Shown here: piece after piece, positions 1 to 9,208 of the stretch
How the letters are laid out: each line of letters opens with the position of its first letter
Numbering within the stretch: the first letter of the stretch is position 1
Assembly (NCBI RefSeq): GCF_003589925.1
Contig: NZ_CP032382.1
Location: 2,232,001-2,296,000 of the forward strand
Direction: 5' to 3'
Source: Chryseolinea soli
GTDB taxonomy: Bacteria > Bacteroidota > Bacteroidia > Cytophagales > Cyclobacteriaceae
DNA length: 64,000 nt
Notes under the pieces: generated by a model
Seen by the model: the letters and a program-made list of their open reading frames with translations, nothing else
Database searches by the model: none
Told to the model about the DNA's origin: nothing
Translations under genes and position numbers: made by a program

Positions 1-547
1 TGAAATCTACCGAGCCGCCTTCCATGACGATGCCCGGGTAGATAATGGGGATATTATAATGCTCTGCGATGTGCGTGGGAATGCGATCGTCCAGGTCGAA
101 CGGAGGATATTTTCCACCCCAGGCATTATAGCCCCAGTCGACAATGATCTTTTTTTGTGTAGTCTTCGGGTTGATCAGGAACGCAGGGCCGTGGTCGCGG
201 CACCAGGCATCGTTGGTGGGGTGGACGAAGATGTTGATGTTTTTGAAATCGCCGCCGGCTTGTTCGATGTGTCGCGTGGCTTTCGCCTTCATCGCTTCAT
301 CGACTACGTTGATGTTAACTTTTTCGCCCTCGGCGACGAGCTTGATGAACTGGGCGTAGATGGGGTAGATGGTTTCGATCTTGCCGGGCCAGGAGGCTTC
401 TTTGTGAGGCCAGCTTAGCCAGGTGGCAGTGTGGGGTGCAAACTCTGCGGGGAAATGATAGCCGAGTTGCTGAGGGGTGTGCGTGGCGGGAAGGCCAACG
501 GTTTTGAAATCAGAAAGCTTAGTGGTTCGAAAATCGGATGGATGCAT
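1..547 (-). CDS. aguA: Agmatine deiminase (N-terminal part, runs off the window)
   Basis: Hydrolyses agmatine to N-carbamoylputrescine and ammonia in the cytoplasm. Reading the minus strand from an ATG at 545-547 gives an open frame to the window edge, about 182 codons. It contains the family motifs TPQQLGYHFPAEF near residue 27, TWLSWPHKEASWPG, CRDHGPAFL and MEGGSVDF at the edge. The catalytic His and Cys lie further on and are outside the window. The next gene upstream encodes N-carbamoylputrescine amidase, the following enzyme of the pathway, which supports the call. The ATG is the first in this frame before the conserved block. A 41-bp inverted repeat separates the two genes. Confidence 0.93.
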   Translation of the reverse strand, partial: MHPSDFRTTKLSDFKTVGLPATHTPQQLGYHFPAEFAPHTATWLSWPHKEASWPGKIETIYPIYAQFIKLVAEGEKVNINVVDEAMKAKATRHIEQAGGDFKNINIFVHPTNDAWCRDHGPAFLINPKTTQKKIIVDWGYNAWGGKYPPFDLDDRIPTHIAEHYNIPIIYPGIVMEGGSVDF

Positions 548-581
548 CTGTCGGTTCAGTTTCGGATAGAAAAATCAAAAG

Positions 582-678
582 TTGAACCGCAAAGACGCAA
601 AGAGCGCAAAGTCAACGCAAAGAAAATACAAGCCTTGCTTTGCGTTAACTTTGCGTCCTTTGCGTCTTTGCGGTTTAA
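582..678. repeat. Long imperfect inverted repeat between aguB and aguA
   Basis: Arms 582-622 and 638-678 pair at 37 of 41 positions around a 15-nt loop. The arms consist of GCAAAGACGCAAAG-type units. It lies between the aguB stop and the aguA start. It could fold as a long hairpin in RNA or DNA. There is no T-run, so it is not a standard terminator. From memory, similar CGCAAAGACGCAAAG strings occur as dispersed repeats in many bacterial genomes; I could not verify this. Confidence 0.85.
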
Positions 679-696
679 TGTATTTTTTCGGACGCC

Positions 697-1578
697 TCAG
701 TCTTCATCAATATACCGCTTCGTAATCGGCTGATACGAATCGATACGACGGTCGCGCAAAAACGGCCAATGCGTTCTATACCGATCGGTTTTACTCAGGT
801 CAAGCGACAACACCTTCACCTCTTCCTGATCGGCGGAAGCCTGATACAAAATGCTTCCAAACGGGTTCGAAAAAAACGATCCTCCCCAGAACTTCATCGC
901 CCCATCCTGCTCGAACCCAACACGGTTCACGCTCACCACGTGCACACCATTCGCCACGGCGTGACTGCGCTGAATGGTTTGCCAGGCATTGTATTGCTCC
1001 GTGTTTGTTTCTTCGTCCTGAGAAGTGGCCCAGCCGATGGCGGTGGGATAAAATAAGATCTCTGCGCCCATCAACGCGGTGATGCGGGCAGCTTCCGGGT
1101 ACCATTGATCCCAGCAGATGAGCACGCCGATGGTGGCAAACCGGGTCTTGAAAACTTTATAGCCCAGGTCGCCGGGCGTGAAATAGAATTTTTCATAATA
1201 CGCCGGGTCATCGGGGATGTGCATCTTGCGATACTTGCCCAGGTAGGCACCATCGGCATCCAGCACGGCGGTGGTATTGTGATAAATGCCTTCTGTGCGT
1301 TTTTCGAAAAGCGACGCGATGATGACCACCCCAAGTTCTTTGGCCACGACCTTCAGGGCATCGGTGGAGGGGCCGGGAATGGATTCGGCCAGTTTAAAAT
1401 TCTGGTAATCCTCCACATCACAGAAGTACAAAGAAGTAAACAATTCCTGGAGGCAAACGATCTGCGCGCCTTTCGCGGCGGCTTCGCGGATCTTGGTGAT
1501 CGCCTTTGCCAGATTTTCGCCCGGGTCTTTGGTGCACGACATCTGCACGAGTCCCACATTCACTGTTTTTCCTGCCAC
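697..1578 (-). CDS. aguB: N-carbamoylputrescine amidase
   Basis: Nitrilase-superfamily enzyme of 293 residues that splits N-carbamoylputrescine into putrescine, CO2 and ammonia. The catalytic Glu-Lys-Cys triad is visible as E45 (LQELF), K118 (KYRKMHIPDD) and C155 (ICWDQWYPE). The length and motifs fit the AguB branch. aguA lies just downstream on the same strand, giving agmatine to putrescine in two adjacent genes. No arginine decarboxylase is present here, so the agmatine source is elsewhere. A TAATTTTG box about 24 nt upstream of the ATG supports this start. Confidence 0.95.
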   Translation of the reverse strand: MAGKTVNVGLVQMSCTKDPGENLAKAITKIREAAAKGAQIVCLQELFTSLYFCDVEDYQNFKLAESIPGPSTDALKVVAKELGVVIIASLFEKRTEGIYHNTTAVLDADGAYLGKYRKMHIPDDPAYYEKFYFTPGDLGYKVFKTRFATIGVLICWDQWYPEAARITALMGAEILFYPTAIGWATSQDEETNTEQYNAWQTIQRSHAVANGVHVVSVNRVGFEQDGAMKFWGGSFFSNPFGSILYQASADQEEVKVLSLDLSKTDRYRTHWPFLRDRRIDSYQPITKRYIDED

Positions 1579-1601
1579 GTTTTATAAAATTTTTATGGGT
1601 G

Positions 1602-1609
1602 CAAAATTA
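1602..1609 (-). promoter_or_regulatory. Bacteroidota-type -7 box (TAATTTTG) for aguB
   Basis: Exact match to the TAnnTTTG consensus of the Bacteroidota primary sigma factor, placed about 24 nt before the aguB ATG. No good TTG -33 element was seen at the usual distance. Confidence 0.6.
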
Positions 1610-1673
1610 AAAAAGTAAATCCGGTTCATAACTATGAATCCCCGGCTATGGTTCCCCTGAAAAATGTGGTGGA

Positions 1674-1704
1674 AATAAAAAAACCTCCCGGTGACGAGAG
1701 GTTT
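1674..1704 (-). terminator. Rho-independent terminator after gltD
   Basis: The stem AAACCTC (1681-1687) pairs with GAGGTTT (1698-1704). Read on the minus strand it is followed by a T-rich run. It lies about 27 bp after the gltD stop. Confidence 0.8.
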
Positions 1705-1730
1705 CTTCATATAAAATTAATGTTGAGCGA

Positions 1731-3203
1731 TCAGGCTTCGTGGCTGAGGTGCACGAACGATTCGTCCTTGGCTTCCAGGTTCGATTCGCCCATCAGCCAG
1801 GTGTCTACCGCGCGGGCGGTTTCACGGCCTTCGGAGATGGCCCAAACGACCAGCGATTGGCCTCTGCGGATATCGCCGGCGGCGAAAATGCCTTCCTGCG
1901 ACGTCATATAATTCTCGGTGCGGATATTGCCGCGTTCGTCGATCTCCAGCTTGAGTTCTTCCACCATGCCGCCTTTTTCGGCGCCCACAAAACCGATGGC
2001 CAACAGGGCCAGTTCGCAGGGGATGATGCGCTCGGTGCCGGCAATCTCTTCAAAGCCCATTTTGCCTTGAGGATTCACGCCCCACTTAATGTCCACGATC
2101 TTCAGACCGGTGAGACGGCCTGTGTTGTCGCCGAGGAATTCTTTTGTGAGGATCGCCCACTGACGCGCTACACCTTCTTCGTGCGAAGAGGACGTGTTCA
2201 GGATCATGGGCCACAGCGGCCAGGGGTTGTTATCGGCGCGGTCTACAGGAGGCTTTGCCAACAACTCGATCTGAGTTACCGATTTTGCATTCTGACGGTT
2301 GGACGTTCCCACGCAGTCGGAGCCGGTGTCGCCACCGCCGATGACCAGAACATTTTTGTCGGTTGCCAGGATCTCTCCGGAGAAGATCCGGTCGCCGGCC
2401 ACGCGCTTGTTTTGCTGGGGCAGGAAGTCCATGGCATAGTGCACGCCGTTGAGTTTACGGCCTGGGATGGGCAGATCGCGCGGGGCAGAGGCACCACCGC
2501 ACATGACGATGGCGTCGAACTCATCTTTCAAATGTTTTGCGCTGATGTTCACGCCCACGTGCGCGTTGGTGCGGAAGATGATGCCCTCCTGTTCCATGAT
2601 ACGGACACGACGTTCGATCACGGTCTTTTCCAGCTTGAAATCAGGAATGCCATAGCGGAGCAAGCCACCGACCCGGTCGCTGCGCTCGAACACAGTCACC
2701 CAATGGCCAGCCTTGTTCAACTGCGCGGCGGCAGCCAATCCCGCAGGGCCAGAGCCAACGATCGCGATGCGCTTGCCGGTTCTGTGCTTGGGAGGATTTG
2801 CTTTGATATAGCCCTTCTCGAACGCCTGCTCGGCGATGGTCTTCTCGATGTATTCGATGGTGACCGGCTTGTTGTTGATGCTGAGCACGCAGCTGGCTTC
2901 ACAGGGTGCCGGGCAAATGCGGCCCGTAAACTCCGGGAAGTTGTTGGTGCTGCTCAGGATCTTGATCGCATCTTCCCACTTGCCTTGATACACGGCATCG
3001 TTGAAGTCGGGGATGTTGTTGCCCAGCGGGCAGCCGTTGTGGCAGAAGGGCACGCCGCAGTCCATGCAACGCGAGGCTTGCTGCTTCACTTTTTCTTTAT
3101 CGAGGGGATTGTATACTTCCCTGTAATCCTTGATCCGTTCTTTGGGATCGCGCGACTTGGGCATCTCGCGATCGAACTTCATAAATCCATCTATCTGTCC
3201 CAT
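1731..3203 (-). CDS. gltD: Glutamate synthase small (beta) subunit
   Basis: FAD-dependent NADPH oxidoreductase subunit, 490 residues, passing electrons to GltB for glutamate formation from glutamine and 2-oxoglutarate. Cysteines for two [4Fe-4S] clusters are seen at C46, C49, C54, C58 and C97, C101, C105. An FAD-binding [10 protein letters not shown] loop lies near residue 150 and a NADPH-binding GGGDTGSD loop near residue 290. Length is normal for GltD. It starts 11 bp after the gltB stop, so the two form an operon ended by the hairpin at 1674-1704. Confidence 0.96.
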   Translation of the reverse strand: MGQIDGFMKFDREMPKSRDPKERIKDYREVYNPLDKEKVKQQASRCMDCGVPFCHNGCPLGNNIPDFNDAVYQGKWEDAIKILSSTNNFPEFTGRICPAPCEASCVLSINNKPVTIEYIEKTIAEQAFEKGYIKANPPKHRTGKRIAIVGSGPAGLAAAAQLNKAGHWVTVFERSDRVGGLLRYGIPDFKLEKTVIERRVRIMEQEGIIFRTNAHVGVNISAKHLKDEFDAIVMCGGASAPRDLPIPGRKLNGVHYAMDFLPQQNKRVAGDRIFSGEILATDKNVLVIGGGDTGSDCVGTSNRQNAKSVTQIELLAKPPVDRADNNPWPLWPMILNTSSSHEEGVARQWAILTKEFLGDNTGRLTGLKIVDIKWGVNPQGKMGFEEIAGTERIIPCELALLAIGFVGAEKGGMVEELKLEIDERGNIRTENYMTSQEGIFAAGDIRRGQSLVVWAISEGRETARAVDTWLMGESNLEAKDESFVHLSHEA

Positions 3204-3214
3204 GTTCGTCTAAA

Positions 3215-6200
3215 TCAATTTTTAACTGTAACTTTTCCAACCTTGGCTGCCGGTACTTTCGAGGCTTTTGCTTTTTGCAGCACCGCCTTGTAGTCTTTCG
3301 GCATCACCTTCACAAAGAGTTCGGAAGCTTCTTCCCACTTCTCGAGGATCCACTCTGCCGGGTCGCTGCCCGTATACTTGAAGTGTTTCTCGATCATGGC
3401 CTTCACTTCTACCTTGTCTTCCGCTTCCATGGTCTCTACATCGACCATGTCTTTGTTGCAAAGGCGTTCCAGGGCGCGTTCGGGATCAAATACATAGGCA
3501 ATGCCACCGCTCATCCCCGCAGCGAAGTTCCGTCCGGTTTTACCCAGCACCACCACGCGGCCACCGGTCATGTACTCGCAAGCGTGATCGCCTACGCCTT
3601 CCACCACCGTGGTCACACCCGAGTTACGAACGCAGAAGCGCTCGCCGGCTTGTCCGCGGATATACGCTTCACCGGAAGTTGCACCATAGAAGGCTACGTT
3701 ACCCACGATGATGTTGTCTTCGGGCTTGAAGGTCGACTCCTTGTCGGGATACACGATCAGTTTTCCACCCGACAAACCTTTTCCAAAGTAGTCGTTTGCT
3801 TCGCCCTCCAGTTCGAATGTCACACCCGGTGCAACGAAGGCTGCAAAGCTCTGGCCTGCCGATCCTTTGAATTGGAAGTGGATGGTATCTTCCGGTAAAC
3901 CTTTGCCTTTATATTTTTTCGAGATCTCGTTCGACAGCAATGCGCCCGTGGTGCGGTCGGTATTGCGGATGATGAATTTCTCTTGAACCGGTTCGGCTTC
4001 GTCCAGTGCGGCACGTGCAGCTTCCACCAGTTTCCAATCCAACACTTTCTCCAACTCGAAATCCTGGTCGATCTGTTTGTAGAGACCGATGTGTTCCAAC
4101 ACAGGCTCGCGTTGCAGGATCGGGGAGAGGTCGAGTTTCTTGATCTTCCAGTGGTCGATGTCCTGACGCACGCGCAGCATGTCGGCACGGCCCACCATTT
4201 CGTTCACGGTACGGAAACCGAGTTCGGCCATCACTTCACGCAGGTCGTGCGCGAGGAAGGTGAAGAAGTTCACGACGTGGTCCGGATCGCCCGTAAACAA
4301 TTTGCGCAGGTCGCTGTCTTGCGTGGCAATACCTACGGGGCAAGTGTTCAAGTGGCATTTGCGCATCATGATACAGCCTTCTACAACCAGTGCAGCCGTA
4401 GCAACACCCCATTCTTCGGCGCCCAGCAAAGCAGCGATAGCGATGTCACGGCCCGTACGGATCTGTCCGTCGGTCTGCAGCACTACGCGGCTTCTCAAAT
4501 TATTTTTCACCAGGGTCTGGTGCGCTTCGGCCAAGCCAAGTTCCCAAGGCAGACCGGCATGACGCACGGAGCTGATCGGCGATGCACCGGTTCCTCCATC
4601 GGAACCGGAAATGAGAATGGCATCCGCTTTTGCTTTTGCCACACCGGCCGCTACGGTACCCACACCGGCCTGAGAAACAAGCTTCACGTTGATACGGGCC
4701 TGGCGGTTGGCGTTTTTCAAATCATAGATCAGCTGTGCCAGATCTTCGATCGAATAGATATCGTGGTGAGGAGGAGGCGAGATCAATCCTACACCGGGTG
4801 TAGAGTGACGCACGCGTCCGATCCATTCATCAACTTTGTGGCCGGGCAACTGACCACCTTCGCCGGGTTTTGCGCCCTGCGCCATTTTGATCTGGAGCTC
4901 GTCGGCGTTAGCCAGGTAGTAGCTTGTCACACCAAAGCGACCCGATGCCACTTGCTTGATGGCCGAACGCTCCCAGTCGCCGTTAGGCTTCTTCTCAAAA
5001 CGTGCCTCATCTTCTCCGCCTTCGCCGCTGTTGCTCTTGCCGCCGATGCGGTTCATGGCAATGGCCAGCGTGCTGTGGGCTTCGTGCGAAATGGATCCGA
5101 ACGACATGGCTCCGGTAGCGAAACGTTTGAAGATTTCTTCCACCGCTTCCACTTCTTCCAATGCAATAGGATTGCGCTTCTTGAATTCGAACAGACCGCG
5201 GAACGTGAGGGTGTCTCTCGTTTGGTCGTTGATCTTTTGCGCGTATTTTTTGAAGAGCTCGTAGTTGTTTGACTTAGTCGAGTGTTGCAGCAAGTGGATC
5301 ACTTCGGGGCTGAACAAGTGTTTCTCACCCCGGCGTTTCCACTGATATACGCCGCCTACCGGGAGCTCCTTGCTTTCGTTCTCATAAGCAAGCTCGTGAC
5401 GCACCAGTACTTCCTTCGCGATATCATCAAACGACAAACCTTCAATGCGGCTGATCGTTCCTCTGAAACATTTCTCCACCACATCGCTACCAATACCCAG
5501 CGCTTCAAAGATCTGTGAAGACTGGTACGACTGCAGTGTGCTGATACCCATCTTGGACATCACCTTCAACAAACCATTGCCAACGGCCTTCTGGAAGTTG
5601 GAGTAGGCTTCTTCATCGGGAAGGGGCTTGTAGAAAGCACCTTGCTTGTTGAGGAAGTGGATGGTCTCCAAGGCCATGTAGGGGTTTACAGCGCTGGCGC
5701 CGTAGCCCACGATGGTGGCAAAGTGATGCACTTCCCACGCGTCGCCCGCTTCTACGACGAGGCCGGCTTGCGTGCGAATTCTTTTTTCTACCAGGTATTG
5801 ATGCACAGCCCCTACCGACAACAGCGAAGGGATGGGTGCAAATTCGTTGCTGATCTTCCGGTCCGACAGGATCAGGATCTTCTTTCCGGCACGCACGGCC
5901 TTTTCGGCTTCGTTGCAGATGCGGTCGAGGCTTTCCTCCAAACGGCCCGGCTCGCCATCGGCTTTGAACACGCACTGAATTACAGCGCACTCAAAACCCT
6001 GATCTTGCAAGTGTTTGAATTTTTCCAGGTCGGCGTTGAGCAACACCGGTTGTGAGATGTGGATCTGGCGGGTATGCTCAGGCGTTTCGGCCAACACGTT
6101 GAGGCTTGAGCCCACGCGTGTGAACAGCGACATCACCAACCGCTCGCGGATGGGGTCGATGGGCGGGTTACTTACCTGCGCAAAATGTTGTTTGAAATAA

Positions 6201-7753
6201 TTCGAAAGGTGACGGCTCTCTTTCGACAACACGGCTTGTGGCGTGTCGTCGCCCATGGAGCCAACGGCTTCGTATCCTTTTTCGGCCATGGGGAGCAACA
6301 GCATCTTCACATCCTCGGCCGTGTAGCCGTAGGCGTTCTGGCGTTGCACAAGTGTCTTTTCGTCGAAGTTGCTTTCCACCCATTCGTGTTCGGGCTCCAG
6401 GCGCAGTTTCAACCGGTTTTGGATGATCCAGTTGTAGTACGACTTGCCTTCGTATACGGCACGCTTCACTTTTTCGTCGTCCAGCACTTTGCCCAAGTTG
6501 GTGTCAACCATGAGCATCTTGCCGGGGGTGATGCGTCCTTTTTCGATGATGTCTTTGGGATCTACGGGCAATGCGCCGGCTTCGGAGGCGGCGATCACGC
6601 GGCCTGAACGGGTCACGCAATAACGCAAGGGGCGAAGGCCGTTGCGGTCAAGCGTGGCGCCAATGCGTGTGCCGTCGGTGAATACGAGGGCGGCGGGGCC
6701 ATCCCACGGTTCCATCATGGACGCATGGTATTTGTAGAAAGCCTTGCGGTGCGGGTCCATCAGCTTGTTGTCTTGCCACGCTTCGGGCACCAGCATCATG
6801 AGCACGTGCGGCAATGAACGTCCAGACAAGACCAGCATTTCTACCAACGCATCCAGGTTGGCGGAGTCGGAGCCGTCGGGACTGGTGATGGGCAGCAGCA
6901 TCTTCAATTCTTCGTCGGTAAAGAACGTCGATTTGAAGAGGGCTTCCTTGGATTTCATTTTGTTGACGTTCCCGCGAATGGTGTTGATTTCGCCGTTGTG
7001 GGCGATGAAGCGGAACGGCTGGGCCAGTTTCCAGTTGGGGAACGTGTTGGTCGAAAAGCGGGAGTGTACCAGCGCCAAAGCGGTCTTCAGGCGGGGGTCC
7101 TGCAGGTCATAAAAATATTCGCGAAGCTGTTCGGTGCGCAGCTGGCCTTTGTAGATGATGGTGCGCGCCGAGAAGCTGGTAATGTAAAATTCCTTGTTGC
7201 TGCCTTTCACATCGCGGGCAATGGCGTGCGAGGTGAGGTTGCGCAGCACGAACAATTTGCGTTCGAAGCTTTCGCCTACGAGTGTTTCGTCCTTGGCCTT
7301 CACGAACACCTGCTCGATGACAGGCTCCACTTCGGCAGCACCGGGACCGGGCACGCTGTGGTCTACGGGCACCACGCGATAGCCGAGCAACTCCAGGCCA
7401 AGTTCTTTGATATTCTTTCTAAGCACCTCGCGGCAGGCGTTCATCACCTTTTTGTCGCGCGGGAAAAACACCATACCGGTTCCATAGCGGCCCGCGGCGG
7501 GCAACTCGAAACCGAGACGGTTACATTCTTCAACAAAAAAATCGTGGGGCAACTGGATCAGGATCCCCGCGCCGTCGCCGGTTTTGGGGCTACTTCCCTT
7601 GCCTCCGCGGTGTTCCATGTTTTCGAGCATGGAGAGGGCATCGCGCAGGTTTTGGTTAGTTTTGGTGCCGTTGATGTTGGCGACGAAGCCAATGCCGCAG
7701 GCATCATGTTCCAGTTCAGGGGTGTACAAACCACGTCTGGTCTTCTCTTTCAT
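3215..7753 (-). CDS. gltB: Glutamate synthase large (alpha) subunit
   Basis: 1512-residue cytoplasmic enzyme. It has an N-terminal type II glutamine amidotransferase domain, a central domain, an FMN-binding synthase domain and a C-terminal GXGXG beta-helix. The amidotransferase nucleophile is C19 (HDACGIGF), implying removal of an 18-residue propeptide. The 3Fe-4S cysteines occur in CIMMRKCHLNTCPVG, and the GXGXG repeats are visible near the C-terminus. It is the first gene of the gltBD operon. A 274-bp region upstream presumably holds the promoter, but I found no exact TAnnTTTG box there. Confidence 0.97.
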   Translation of the reverse strand: MKEKTRRGLYTPELEHDACGIGFVANINGTKTNQNLRDALSMLENMEHRGGKGSSPKTGDGAGILIQLPHDFFVEECNRLGFELPAAGRYGTGMVFFPRDKKVMNACREVLRKNIKELGLELLGYRVVPVDHSVPGPGAAEVEPVIEQVFVKAKDETLVGESFERKLFVLRNLTSHAIARDVKGSNKEFYITSFSARTIIYKGQLRTEQLREYFYDLQDPRLKTALALVHSRFSTNTFPNWKLAQPFRFIAHNGEINTIRGNVNKMKSKEALFKSTFFTDEELKMLLPITSPDGSDSANLDALVEMLVLSGRSLPHVLMMLVPEAWQDNKLMDPHRKAFYKYHASMMEPWDGPAALVFTDGTRIGATLDRNGLRPLRYCVTRSGRVIAASEAGALPVDPKDIIEKGRITPGKMLMVDTNLGKVLDDEKVKRAVYEGKSYYNWIIQNRLKLRLEPEHEWVESNFDEKTLVQRQNAYGYTAEDVKMLLLPMAEKGYEAVGSMGDDTPQAVLSKESRHLSNYFKQHFAQVSNPPIDPIRERLVMSLFTRVGSSLNVLAETPEHTRQIHISQPVLLNADLEKFKHLQDQGFECAVIQCVFKADGEPGRLEESLDRICNEAEKAVRAGKKILILSDRKISNEFAPIPSLLSVGAVHQYLVEKRIRTQAGLVVEAGDAWEVHHFATIVGYGASAVNPYMALETIHFLNKQGAFYKPLPDEEAYSNFQKAVGNGLLKVMSKMGISTLQSYQSSQIFEALGIGSDVVEKCFRGTISRIEGLSFDDIAKEVLVRHELAYENESKELPVGGVYQWKRRGEKHLFSPEVIHLLQHSTKSNNYELFKKYAQKINDQTRDTLTFRGLFEFKKRNPIALEEVEAVEEIFKRFATGAMSFGSISHEAHSTLAIAMNRIGGKSNSGEGGEDEARFEKKPNGDWERSAIKQVASGRFGVTSYYLANADELQIKMAQGAKPGEGGQLPGHKVDEWIGRVRHSTPGVGLISPPPHHDIYSIEDLAQLIYDLKNANRQARINVKLVSQAGVGTVAAGVAKAKADAILISGSDGGTGASPISSVRHAGLPWELGLAEAHQTLVKNNLRSRVVLQTDGQIRTGRDIAIAALLGAEEWGVATAALVVEGCIMMRKCHLNTCPVGIATQDSDLRKLFTGDPDHVVNFFTFLAHDLREVMAELGFRTVNEMVGRADMLRVRQDIDHWKIKKLDLSPILQREPVLEHIGLYKQIDQDFELEKVLDWKLVEAARAALDEAEPVQEKFIIRNTDRTTGALLSNEISKKYKGKGLPEDTIHFQFKGSAGQSFAAFVAPGVTFELEGEANDYFGKGLSGGKLIVYPDKESTFKPEDNIIVGNVAFYGATSGEAYIRGQAGERFCVRNSGVTTVVEGVGDHACEYMTGGRVVVLGKTGRNFAAGMSGGIAYVFDPERALERLCNKDMVDVETMEAEDKVEVKAMIEKHFKYTGSDPAEWILEKWEEASELFVKVMPKDYKAVLQKAKASKVPAAKVGKVTVKN

Positions 7754-8027
7754 CTTCTGGTCGTTTAATTATGCGTCAAAATACACCGCTCAGGGCAGAA
7801 CGGAGTTTTGAATTTATCAAACAAACAGAAGGAAATTGGGGCCTTTTATGACTTCTTCCCAATTTTTTGAATCTTTTTACTATTGATCCGAAAGGTTATA
7901 AAAATTACAAAACGTCAACGATTGCAGGGTCCGCAATTTTGAAAAATTGAATTTAGAGCGAAATCGTTTGATATTTTTCAATTTTCAGAACACTTGTTAG
8001 CGTCATTTTTACACTTTCATGATGGCG

Positions 8028-8705
8028 TCAACCCGCCACCGCACGCGTCGCCCGCACCATCTCCTTCTTGCCGGGCGGGCCGGATAGGGTCTCCGTTGTG
8101 AGCCCCAGACTTTTGAGGTCGCGCTTTAACTGGCCCTTGGCGCAGTAGGTAACAAACACCCCGCCAGGCTTCAGCAAAGCGGCTACCTTTTCCAGTATAG
8201 GCAGCGTCCACAAGTCGGGTTGCTTGTTGGGAGCGAACGCGTCGAAGTAGATCACATCAAACGACGAGGCCGGGAGAATCACATTTTCCAATGTTGTATG
8301 CATTTTTCGCAGACGAAACGAGGCGACGATCGGTTGTTCCGTTTCCCAGGGGACCTCGTGCAGTGAATAGAATTTCTTTTGGGCTTCTTCCGTGGAAGCA
8401 TAGTTCAGCGTTCGCCAGATTTCTTCCGGCACGGGGAAAGCTTCAATCGATGTATACGAGAGGAGCACCGCATTTTCCAAAGCATAATGCACCGTCAGCA
8501 ACGCATTCAGCCCGGTGCCAAAGCCGACTTCGAAAACGGAAAGGGGTTCGTCGTGCGAATCCTGCAAGCGATGCTCCAACCCATTCCGGATAAAGACGTG
8601 CACCGATTCTTGCACGGCGCCATGTACGGAATGATACGTTTCATTCAGCGCCTCGTTTCGCAATGAATGCGAGCCATCGCCGGTGGTGATGATGGTGAGC
8701 GACAT
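8028..8705 (-). CDS. mnmD: tRNA (mnm5s2U34) methyltransferase, stand-alone MnmD type
   Basis: SAM-dependent methyltransferase of 225 residues resembling the N-terminal half of MnmC. It would methylate the aminomethyl group of 5-aminomethyl-2-thiouridine at tRNA position 34. The SAM loop VFEVGFGTGLNALL and the family motif YFDAFAPNKQPDLW are clear. The open frame reaches upstream to 8978, but the extra part overlaps ispF and looks like out-of-frame sequence. The ATG at 8703-8705 overlaps the ispF stop by one base (TAATG), which indicates translational coupling. No FAD-dependent MnmC half is attached, which is common in this phylum. Confidence 0.88.
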   Translation of the reverse strand: MSLTIITTGDGSHSLRNEALNETYHSVHGAVQESVHVFIRNGLEHRLQDSHDEPLSVFEVGFGTGLNALLTVHYALENAVLLSYTSIEAFPVPEEIWRTLNYASTEEAQKKFYSLHEVPWETEQPIVASFRLRKMHTTLENVILPASSFDVIYFDAFAPNKQPDLWTLPILEKVAALLKPGGVFVTYCAKGQLKRDLKSLGLTTETLSGPPGKKEMVRATRAVAG

Positions 8706-9187
8706 TATGCTTTCTGGATCAACGCCACGGCATAAGCACACACGCCCTCTTCGCGTCCAACATAGCCTAGTTTTTCGTTGGTCGTGGCCTTGATCGACAC
8801 ATCGTCTTCGGTGATGTCCATGAGCGGAGCCAGGATCTTTTTCATGGCGGGAATATGCGGATTCACCTTGGGTTTCTCCAGGCAAATGGTGCAGTCTACG
8901 TTGCCGATGCGCCACCCTTTTTCGTGGACGAGACGCGTCACTTCTTTGAGAAAGAATGTGCTGTCCATGTTCTTCCACCGGTCGTCGGTGTTGGAAAAAT
9001 GGAAGCCAATGTCGCGCAAGTTGGCGGCACCCAGCAGGGCGTCGCAGATGGCGTGAATGAGCACGTCGGCGTCGGAGTGCCCAACGGCACCCTTAGGCGC
9101 ATCGGGCAACGGCATGCCGCCGAGGTAGAAATTTCTGCCTGCTTCCAATTCGTGCACGTCGAAACCCATGCCTACGCGTATCTTCAT
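8705..9187 (-). CDS. ispF: 2-C-methyl-D-erythritol 2,4-cyclodiphosphate synthase
   Basis: Fifth enzyme of the MEP isoprenoid pathway, 160 residues, the usual IspF length. Metal ligands D10, H12 and H45 are present (GFDVHEL and the His of VLIHAI), as are the GHSDADV motif (H37-D39) and the KATTNEKLG signature. It lies 21 bp after the M16 peptidase gene and is coupled by a one-base overlap to mnmD. No other MEP gene is in the window. Confidence 0.96.
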   Translation of the reverse strand: MKIRVGMGFDVHELEAGRNFYLGGMPLPDAPKGAVGHSDADVLIHAICDALLGAANLRDIGFHFSNTDDRWKNMDSTFFLKEVTRLVHEKGWRIGNVDCTICLEKPKVNPHIPAMKKILAPLMDITEDDVSIKATTNEKLGYVGREEGVCAYAVALIQKA

Positions 9188-9208
9188 CGGTCGTTCAGTT
9201 TATGCATC

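Noticed and set aside
1740..3293. 517-codon open frame on the plus strand opposite gltD
   Set aside because: It lies fully antisense to a clear gltD and has no recognisable motif. Codon bias of the real gene keeps the opposite frame open.
7754..8027. Possible promoter for gltB (TATTTTG and TAACCTTTC strings)
   Set aside because: Each departs from TAnnTTTG in spacing or base, and no -33 element was aligned, so no precise call was made.
8706..8978. N-terminal extension of the mnmD frame into ispF
   Set aside because: The added 91 residues are low-quality Arg/His-rich sequence antisense-like to ispF. The TAATG junction gives a natural start at 8705.
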